A DNA stretch of 5,496 nt from Acidobacteriota bacterium (lineage in GTDB: Bacteria > Acidobacteriota > Terriglobia > Bryobacterales > Bryobacteraceae), in the NCBI GenBank assembly GCA_947505565.1, contig CANNLB010000256.1, positions 1 to 5,496 on the forward strand, given 5' to 3'. Shown one piece after another: positions 1 through 4,658 of the stretch. Position 1 is the first letter of the stretch. Each line of letters opens with the position of its first letter. The position numbers and the translations under genes are program-made. The notes under the pieces were generated by a model. The model made no database searches and was not told the DNA's origin. It was given only the letters and a program-made list of their open reading frames with translations.

Positions 1-476
1 GTTTGCGTTGAGCAGTTTGGCATTGATGATCATTTTGTCGACGGGGGAGGCGGGGTTGAGGACATAGCCGAGGCCGCCCTAGTGGGTCATGAGTTCGCGC
101 ATGGTCATGGGGCGGGGGGAATCTTCGAGTTTGGGGGTGCCGTCGGGGTTTTTACCGGAGTAGACTTTGAGGCGGGCGAAGGCGGGGATGTAGCGGGAGA
201 CGGGGTCGTTGAGCTGCCATTTTCCTTCTTCGTAAAGCATCCTCATGGCGACGCCGGTGACGGGTTTGGTCATGGAGTAGATGCGGAAGATGGAATCGGT
301 TTTGAGGGGGCCGTGGGTTTGGAGGCTGGCGATTTTACCGTGGCGGGCGAGTAGGGTGACGAGGCCGGCGACTTGTTTTTCGTCGACGAGGCGCTGCATG
401 GCGGAGTGGAGGCGGGCGAGGCCGCGGCGAAGATGGCGAGGGCGACAGCAGGGAGGGGACGGAAGGGAGAGCTCAT
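1..476 (-). pseudogene. Serine hydrolase, beta-lactamase/EstB class, 5' part, disrupted
   Basis: The body reads from 399 down to 82 as a beta-lactamase-class serine hydrolase, with the catalytic SxxK tetrad SMTK (Ser42/Lys45 counted from the Met at 399), then NDPVSRYIPAF and the conserved MTMRELMTH. Members of this family are exported penicillin-binding-like hydrolases or esterases. Two lesions are visible. First, a signal peptide (MSSPFRPLPAVALAIFAAA) starts at the ATG at 476 but lies one frame away from the body. Reading the body frame upstream gives GLARLHSAMQRLVDEKQ, so adding one base near 421-430 would join the two smoothly. Second, an in-frame TAG at 79-81 follows LMTH, and the same frame continues as GGLGYVLNPASPVDKMI to the window edge, as expected for this family. 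The gene runs out of the window at its 3' side. It is probably a pseudogene, but sequencing or assembly errors could mimic both lesions. Family assignment is firm. Confidence 0.85.
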
Positions 477-549
477 CGGTCTTTCATCATACTCCCTGGT
501 GGATTTTGGAAGGGTGTAGACCGGGAACCAATATCGAGGCGAGGAGGGA
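477..549. other. Divergent intergenic gap with Shine-Dalgarno for the 550 gene
   Basis: These 73 bases separate the minus-strand hydrolase from the plus-strand membrane protein, so promoters for both should lie here or extend into the genes. The right end carries a strong purine-rich ribosome binding site, GAGGAGGGA at 541-549, immediately before the TTG start at 550. GAGG at 541-544 gives a five-base spacing. On the minus strand AGGGAG lies near 491-496, about 14-20 bases before the ATG at 476, too far to be a good match. I see no convincing -10/-35 pair on either strand. Confidence 0.4.
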
Positions 550-1059
550 TTGCTGTCGACGCTTGGGTTGGTGTTTCCTTATCTATTCGGCCTGTTCGTC
601 GTGATTTCCGTAACCGTCGGTTCGCTGCGGTTCAGTCGGCAGCGTCGAATGGGACCGGCGCTGTTCACTTACACAGATAGTTCTCGCTGGTTGTTGGCTG
701 GGATGTCGCTGCTGCTAAGTTTAAGTACGGTTGTTGGATATGGGAGCGGTGAGTCGATAGGGTCGGTGCTTCTTCGGCTAGGGATGTTTAGCGCGACGGG
801 TTTCTTCGGATGGTTTAGTCGAGGATTTTCGGTGCATGAAGAGGGGATCGTGTTCGGAATGACGGCAATGTATTGGAGCGAATTGGAGGGCTGGAGTTGG
901 GATTCCGGGAAGAGGACTCTTATGGTGTGGTCGCGGTCGTGGTGGGTTCGGGGGATGGCGCTTCGACCGTTGAATGGGTTGCATACAGGGCAGGCGAAGT
1001 CGGTGGAATTGGAGGGGCTGCTGGAGCGGTTTGCGGGCGGGGTGAAGCGGGCCCTGTAG
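550..1059 (+). CDS. Small membrane protein with C-terminal soluble domain, unknown function
   Basis: This is a 169-residue protein that I cannot name. The start is TTG at 550: an in-frame TAG at 517-519 closes the frame upstream, no ATG or GTG lies between, and a GAGGAGGGA Shine-Dalgarno abuts it. Three hydrophobic segments are visible at about residues 5-25, 47-64 and 72-89, separated by a basic stretch (RFSRQRR, 27-33). The remaining 80 residues look soluble. Their start (VHEEGIVFG), the Trp-rich strand YWSELEGWSWD (108-118), the strand TLMVWSRSWW and a closing helix (VELEGLLERF) resemble the PH-like fold of DUF5673/YcxB-type membrane proteins. That resemblance is from memory and tentative. 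The stop lies 14 bases before the Uma2 nuclease start, so the two are probably co-transcribed. Codon usage is G-rich like its neighbours. Confidence 0.7.
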   Translation: MLSTLGLVFPYLFGLFVVISVTVGSLRFSRQRRMGPALFTYTDSSRWLLAGMSLLLSLSTVVGYGSGESIGSVLLRLGMFSATGFFGWFSRGFSVHEEGIVFGMTAMYWSELEGWSWDSGKRTLMVWSRSWWVRGMALRPLNGLHTGQAKSVELEGLLERFAGGVKRAL

Positions 1060-1073
1060 GGTATGATGGGGGC

Positions 1074-1649
1074 ATGTCGGCGGAGGATATTCCTCGAATC
1101 AGTTTGGTCGAGTTTTTGGAGTTGGAGTCCAACGCTACGCATAAAAGCGAGTATTGGGATGGGCAGGTGTTCGCGATGGCGGGGGGGACGTACGATCATG
1201 CTCTGATCGCGTCTAATGTGATGGGGGTGCTTCGGGAGCGACTGCGGGGGCAGCCCTGTCGTGTAATCGGCTCGGATCTGCTTGTCGAGGCGGCGGAAGA
1301 CGGGCTCCTCACTTATCCTGATGTGATCGTGATTTGTGGGGAGCCTAGGTTTGTGGGGCCGAAGCGGTTGGTGGTTTCGAATCCGGTGCTGGTGGTCGAG
1401 GTGCTTTCGCCGTCAACGGAAGGGCGGGACCGTGGAAGGAAAGCGGCCCAGTATCGGAAGAACCGGACTCTTCAGCAGTACGTGTTGGTTGCGAGTGATG
1501 AGGCCCGGGTAGAGGTCTATACACGGGCTGAAGGCGGGAGTTGGTCGCTGCGGGAGTGGAGCGGGATGGAGGCGGTGGCGGAGTTGGGGAGTATTGGGTG
1601 CGCGGTGTCGTTGGGCGAGGTTTACACCGGGGTGGCGTTCGAGGTGTAG
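1074..1649 (+). CDS. Uma2 family endonuclease (DUF820/COG4636)
   Basis: This 191-residue protein matches the Uma2 family (PF05685), a PD-(D/E)XK restriction-endonuclease-like fold that is abundant and multicopy in cyanobacteria, Chloroflexota, Planctomycetota and Acidobacteriota; its biological role is unsettled. Visible landmarks are LVEFLELE and KSEYWDGQVFAMAGG (24-38), the HALIASNV helix (42-49), GSDLLVEA, the active-site strand TYPDVIVIC with Asp83, the strand VLVVEVLSPST with Glu109, then DRGRKAAQYRK with Lys123, and LQQYVLVASDEARVEVY. All core elements are present and the length is typical, so it should be active. The ATG at 1074 is preferred because a G-rich tract (GGGGG) lies just upstream and MSAEDIPRISLVEF is a normal family N-terminus; the frame stays open further upstream only across the preceding gene. 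The protein could also be a nuclease remnant of a mobile element, but no element ends are seen. Confidence 0.92.
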   Translation: MSAEDIPRISLVEFLELESNATHKSEYWDGQVFAMAGGTYDHALIASNVMGVLRERLRGQPCRVIGSDLLVEAAEDGLLTYPDVIVICGEPRFVGPKRLVVSNPVLVVEVLSPSTEGRDRGRKAAQYRKNRTLQQYVLVASDEARVEVYTRAEGGSWSLREWSGMEAVAELGSIGCAVSLGEVYTGVAFEV

Positions 1650-1730
1650 CGGTATTCGGCGCGGGTGAGAACGGCAAGGCGCGTCAGGGAAAGATTGTAT
1701 GCGATCGAGGACGGGTGATAGACTTCGGGC
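1650..1730. other. Short intergenic gap, no clear signal
   Basis: These 81 bases lie between the Uma2 nuclease and the exported domain protein, which point the same way. I see no terminator hairpin with a T tract and no convincing promoter. The region before the GTG start (TAGACTTCGGGC) has no good Shine-Dalgarno. Read-through from the upstream pair is possible. Confidence 0.4.
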
Positions 1731-2333
1731 GTGAGACGACTTAGTTTGGTAATGCTTTTGGTGGCGGGGGGATTGGCGGCGCAGCCGAAGGTGGGGGAGT
1801 GGCGGGTGCTCTCCGGGGAATGGAAAGAGACGGCGTTTCCGCGTAAGGGCGTGGTTACGATGGCCGGTGGAGAGATGGTGATGGCGGCGGGGGCTCCGTT
1901 GACGGGGGTGACTTGGGGCGGGTCGTTTCCGAAGATGAATTATGAGCTTCGTTTTGAGGGGATGCGGCGGGCGGGGGGCGACTTTTTTGCGAGTTTGACG
2001 TTTCCAGTGGGGGAGTCGTTTGCGACCTTGGTAACCGGGGGATGGGGCGGGGATATGGTCGGGGTTTCGAGTATTGACGGGTGGGACGCGTCGGACAATG
2101 AGACGCGGAACTATTTTACGTTTGAGACGGGGAAGTGGTACGCGATTCGGCTAGAGGTGACGCCGGGACGGATTCGGGCTTGGATTGGGGAGGAGAAGGT
2201 GGTGGATGTGGAGATTCAGGGGCGGGAGATTGGGTTGCGGCGGGGGGATATCGGGCTGTCGTCGCCGTTGGGGTTTGCTTCGTATAACAGCACGGGGGCG
2301 GTGCGGGGGGTGGGGTATCGGGTTTTGAAGTGA
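1731..2333 (+). CDS. Exported DUF1080/LamG-like (concanavalin A-fold) domain protein
   Basis: This 200-residue protein has a classical signal peptide (MRRLSLVMLLVAGGLAA, cleavage probably before Gln18) followed by a single beta-sandwich domain. NYELRFEGMRRAGGDFFASL (70-89), TFPVGESFATLVTGGWGG, VGVSSIDGWDASDNET, the FETGKWYAIRLEVTPGRIRA strands (131-150) and the end PLGFASYNSTGAVRGVGYR are the hallmarks of the DUF1080/3-keto-disaccharide hydrolase-related domains common in Planctomycetota and Acidobacteriota. Such domains bind or act on carbohydrates outside the cytoplasm. The exact substrate cannot be read from the sequence, and this stand-alone form may be only a binding module. The GTG start is chosen because TAG at 1719-1721 closes the frame upstream, and the next start, ATG at 1752, would remove the basic n-region of the signal peptide. 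The gene is strongly G-rich in wobble positions, like its neighbours. Confidence 0.85.
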   Translation: MRRLSLVMLLVAGGLAAQPKVGEWRVLSGEWKETAFPRKGVVTMAGGEMVMAAGAPLTGVTWGGSFPKMNYELRFEGMRRAGGDFFASLTFPVGESFATLVTGGWGGDMVGVSSIDGWDASDNETRNYFTFETGKWYAIRLEVTPGRIRAWIGEEKVVDVEIQGREIGLRRGDIGLSSPLGFASYNSTGAVRGVGYRVLK

Positions 2334-2357
2334 TGCAAGTAAAATGGGGTTGGGGGA

Positions 2358-2561
2358 ATGGATGAATCTCAATATGGAAAGGCGATGGCGCAGAGGGTGA
2401 CGGAGGCCTTGCGGGATTCCCTTAGCCGTGTGGAGCCGAGCGGGTCGCACGTGGCAAGGTTGCTGGAGATTGGCCGCGATTGCGCCAAGCACATGAAAGA
2501 GCCCTATTTGAGCATTGATCATGGGGAGCTTTTGTACGACGAGCTGGGTCTGCCGAAGTGA
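2358..2561 (+). CDS. VapB-like antitoxin (PSK/Rv0623 type), N-terminus probably damaged
   Basis: This 67-residue product ends in LLEIGRDCAKHMKEP and DHGELLYDELGLPK, the C-terminal toxin-binding region of Rv0623-like VapB antitoxins (PF07704), and has the VTEALRDSLSRV helix of the family at about 14-25. Family members normally run to 80-90 residues and begin with a ribbon-helix-helix DNA-binding strand such as MALNIKNPE. Here the reading frame opens with MDESQYGKAMAQ instead. TAA at 2340-2342 closes the frame just upstream, so no longer start exists. A second ATG at 2362, in another frame and better spaced from the GGGGG tract (2352-2356), would read MNLNME, which does resemble the family start. 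The stop overlaps the toxin start in a GTGA, the usual coupled arrangement. Normally such a protein would neutralise VapC and repress its own operon; DNA binding here is doubtful. Confidence 0.75.
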   Translation: MDESQYGKAMAQRVTEALRDSLSRVEPSGSHVARLLEIGRDCAKHMKEPYLSIDHGELLYDELGLPK

Positions 2562-2789
2562 TTGTCGACACGTCGGCGATATCGGCGGAGCAGGGGCGGA
2601 CGGCGCTGTCCGCAGCGAGTTACCTGGAGACCTGGATTTTGGTGGATGGGCCACGTAGCCCCGTTTCGAGTCGCCGTTTGGATGAGTTTCTGGCTGAGGC
2701 CGGTATAAAGATCGTAGAGGTGATGCCAGGTCAAGCGCTATCGGGATTTTGGGAGGGGCAGTGGGCATCCCGCGCAATTAAACTTTGGC
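2558..2789 (+). pseudogene. VapC-type PIN-domain toxin remnant 1
   Basis: The GTG at 2558 overlaps the antitoxin stop, and the product starts MIVDTSAI, the PIN-domain N-terminus with the first catalytic Asp (residue 4). It continues with TALSAASYLETWILVDG and SRRLDEFLAEAGIKIVEV, typical of VapC ribonucleases partnered with PSK-type VapB. Three faults are visible. About 15-20 residues expected between DTSAI and TALSAASYLE are reduced to SAEQGR. After EVMPGQALS the frame shifts by one near 2741-2745, and about seven residues are lost, before DFGRGSGHPAQLNFG resumes in the new frame (2745-2789). The gene then stops matching exactly at LNFG, so the DCFAYALAK core with the later catalytic acids is absent. 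The frame-1 reading continues to 3115 but only through a neighbouring remnant. Loss of toxin function is almost certain. Confidence 0.85.
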
Positions 2790-3230
2790 AAAGGGCAATT
2801 ATTTTGTCCACACCGATGTGCGGATGTGGTCTTCCGACGGGAACCCGCGCGGTTGATCGAGCCGGGCCTGAATCGGTGAAGCGAGATCGCGCGATTGAGC
2901 TTTTGGACGGCTACGATTTGGTGTTGTCGATTCAGGTCTTACAGGAGTTCTACGTTCAGGCGACTCGTGCCAGTCGCACTGACTCCCTTCCTCTCTGCGC
3001 CCGCGGTGCTTTTGATCGAGAAGTGGTCGCGATTTCCGATTCAGGAGATGACCTTAGCGGTTCTCAAAGAGGCGCTGCGCATTCGAGATGCGCATGTTTT
3101 GTCCTTTTGGGATAGTATGATCCTCTCTGCCGCTCTGGCGCAGGGCTGCGATACGCTTTACACGGAGGACTTGAACCACGGGCAGGTGGTTGAGGGTCTA
3201 AGAATTATCGATCCATTTCGAGTTGGCTAG
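2785..3230 (+). pseudogene. PIN-domain toxin remnant 2, split over three frames
   Basis: A second PIN-domain protein, from a different VapC branch, begins inside the end of remnant 1. A TTG at 2785 opens AKGNYFVHTDVRMWSSDGN, a recognisable PIN start in which the first catalytic Asp of the FVDT motif is His (CAC at 2809-2811). That frame stops at TGA 2854-2856. The protein continues in the frame shared with remnant 1's start, with VKRDRAIELLDG and LVLSIQVLQEFYVQATR. It shifts again near 2985-3002 into SAPAVLLIEKWSRFPIQEMT, LSFWDSMILSAALAQGCDTL and YTEDLNHGQVVEGLRIIDPF, ending at TAG 3228-3230. The C-terminal catalytic acids (SFWD, TEDLNHGQ) are kept. No antitoxin for this toxin is present. It is not expressible as one protein and is presumably dead; base errors alone would need at least two indels plus the D-to-H change. 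Confidence 0.85.
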
Positions 3231-3251
3231 TGGAAGCGGGAAGAGTTGGGA

Positions 3252-3281
3252 TTGCCATTTGCTTGTAACGTTTTTTAGGTA
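3252..3281 (+). promoter_or_regulatory. Candidate promoter before the PhoX-like gene
   Basis: The hexamer TTGCCA at 3252-3257 (5 of 6 to the sigma-70 -35 consensus) lies 18 bases before TAGGTA at 3276-3281, a weak -10. Transcription would start only a few bases before the ATG at 3293, giving a nearly leaderless message, which fits the absence of a good Shine-Dalgarno in the T-rich TATCCTTTTTTTC leader. This is a by-eye match and may be chance. Confidence 0.25.
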
Positions 3282-3292
3282 TCCTTTTTTTC

Positions 3293-4633
3293 ATGAACCG
3301 TCGGTCCCTGCTTCGTCAAACGTCCGCCCTTACCCTTGGTTTTCTGGGGCTGAAGACGCTGTCTCAGAAATCGGCTTATGCTCAAACGGGCTCTCCGTAC
3401 GGCCCGTTGGTCGCCGATGCGGCCAGACTTCTTAACCTTCCGGCGGGCTTTCGCTATGTGGCCATTTCGCGGACGGGGGAGCGAATGGATGATGGCTTGG
3501 TGGTTCCCGGTTTGCACGATGGGATGGGGGCGTTCCCCGGTCCAGACGGACGGACGATTATCGTTCGCAATCACGAGATGAGCCAAGGGGCACCGATGCA
3601 TGCCGGCGTGGATCAGAAGCTGATTTACGACGCGGGGAAAGGGTTGACGCCGGGTTTGGGGGGGACGACGAATCTGTATTTCAACACGGAGACGCAACGG
3701 CTGGAGAAGCATTTTCTGACGTTGACCGGCACGATTCGAAATTGCGCCGGTGGGGTGACGCCGTGGAATACGTGGATTAGTTCCGAGGAGACGAACCTTC
3801 GGCCGGCGGCGAACAACTCGCTTGAGGCGGACCATGGTTATAACTTCGAAGTGAACGCGTATCAGAGCGGGTTGCTGGAGCCGCTCCCTTTAAAAGCCAT
3901 GGGGCGTATGAGCCACGAGGCGGTGGCTTTCGACCCGAAGGGAGTGATCGTGTACCAGACCGAGGACCGGGGAGACAGTTTGTTCTATCGGTTTCTTCCG
4001 GCGGTTCCGGGGGAGTTATGGCGCGGTGGGCGGCTGCAGGCGTTGGTGGTGCGGGACCGGCTGGGCCTGGATACGCGGAACAACGCAGCGTCGCAGACAC
4101 CGGTGTCGGTGGGAGAGGTTTTAGACTGCGCGTGGGTGGACGTTGAGCAGCCCGAGTCGCCGGGCGATAATTTGCGTGCGCAGGGCTTCAGCAAAGGGGC
4201 GGCGCGATTTTCGCGGGGAGAAGGGGCGTGGACGAGCCCGGAGGCGGTGTGGTTTGTTTCGACGGACGGGGGCAGGGCGGGGAAGGGACAGGTTTGGCGT
4301 TATGTGCCCAGCCCTTATGAAGGCCGTCGCGGGGAAATCCGATTTCCGGGCCGTTTGGAGCTGTTTTTTGAGCCGAACGACGCGAGCATTATCGACAACC
4401 CCGACAATATTGTGATTGCGCCTTGGGGCGATCTGTTTCTTTGCGAGGACGGGCCGGGGCCGAATGGAGTGGTGCTGGTAACGCAGGATGGGGAGGCGTA
4501 TTCGTTTGCGGTGAACGCCTTGAACAGCGGCGAAATGTGTGGGGCTTGCTTCTCTCCGGACGGATCGACGATGTTTGTAAATATGCAGAGTCCGGGCATC
4601 ACGTTTGCGATTACAGGGCCTTGGCGGCGGTAG
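3293..4633 (+). CDS. Tat-exported PhoX/DUF839 family protein (putative phosphatase)
   Basis: This 446-residue protein begins with a twin-arginine signal (NRRSLLRQ, hydrophobic LTLGFLGL, cleavage probably after AYA at residue 30), so it should fold in the cytoplasm and be exported by Tat. The mature part is a DUF839/PhoX beta-propeller (PF05787): RNHEMSQG (92-99), LGGTTNLYF, NCAGGVTPWNTWISSEE (150-166), GRMSHEAVAFDP and QTEDRGDSLFYRFLP (204-236), DNPDNIVIAPWGDLFLCEDG (368-387) and GEMCGACFSPDGSTMFVN (413-430). In characterised PhoX a cysteine and several Glu/Asp residues hold an Fe/Ca cluster; Cys151, Glu165/166, Glu209, Glu224 and Glu385 are the likely counterparts. It is shorter than classical PhoX (about 600 residues or more), so it belongs to a compact subgroup whose phosphatase activity is inferred. 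The ATG at 3293 is required to include the RR motif. It appears intact, follows the TA scar by 62 bases and converges on the sulfatase. Confidence 0.88.
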   Translation: MNRRSLLRQTSALTLGFLGLKTLSQKSAYAQTGSPYGPLVADAARLLNLPAGFRYVAISRTGERMDDGLVVPGLHDGMGAFPGPDGRTIIVRNHEMSQGAPMHAGVDQKLIYDAGKGLTPGLGGTTNLYFNTETQRLEKHFLTLTGTIRNCAGGVTPWNTWISSEETNLRPAANNSLEADHGYNFEVNAYQSGLLEPLPLKAMGRMSHEAVAFDPKGVIVYQTEDRGDSLFYRFLPAVPGELWRGGRLQALVVRDRLGLDTRNNAASQTPVSVGEVLDCAWVDVEQPESPGDNLRAQGFSKGAARFSRGEGAWTSPEAVWFVSTDGGRAGKGQVWRYVPSPYEGRRGEIRFPGRLELFFEPNDASIIDNPDNIVIAPWGDLFLCEDGPGPNGVVLVTQDGEAYSFAVNALNSGEMCGACFSPDGSTMFVNMQSPGITFAITGPWRR

Positions 4634-4658
4634 GATGGCGTTTGATGCTTGCACCTGC
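4634..4658. other. Convergent 25-bp gap, no terminator seen
   Basis: Only 25 bases separate the stops of the PhoX-like gene and the sulfatase. No hairpin with a T tract lies in the gap on either strand. Transcripts from the two sides probably overlap at their 3' ends. Confidence 0.4.

Noticed and set aside
873..1073. In-frame extension of the Uma2 gene by 67 codons upstream
   Set aside because: It lies wholly over the preceding membrane-protein gene, is low-complexity Gly/Ala/Val, and MSAEDIPRIS at 1074 is the natural family start.
669..1199. 176-codon minus-strand frame opposite the membrane protein and Uma2 genes
   Set aside because: It is rich in Pro, Arg and Ser, shows no domain or signal, and is a GC-rich shadow of two supported genes.
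2151..2777. 208-codon minus-strand frame across the domain protein and antitoxin
   Set aside because: Its composition is typical of an antisense shadow, and recognisable family motifs lie on the other strand.
2558..3115. A single 185-residue protein covering the TA region
   Set aside because: The open frame crosses parts of two different PIN toxins and out-of-frame stretches; the domain order shows it is a chance joining of fragments.
3275..3835. 186-codon minus-strand frame opposite the PhoX-like gene
   Set aside because: It is Arg/Pro-rich with no motif, and the opposite strand carries a clear Tat signal and DUF839 motifs.
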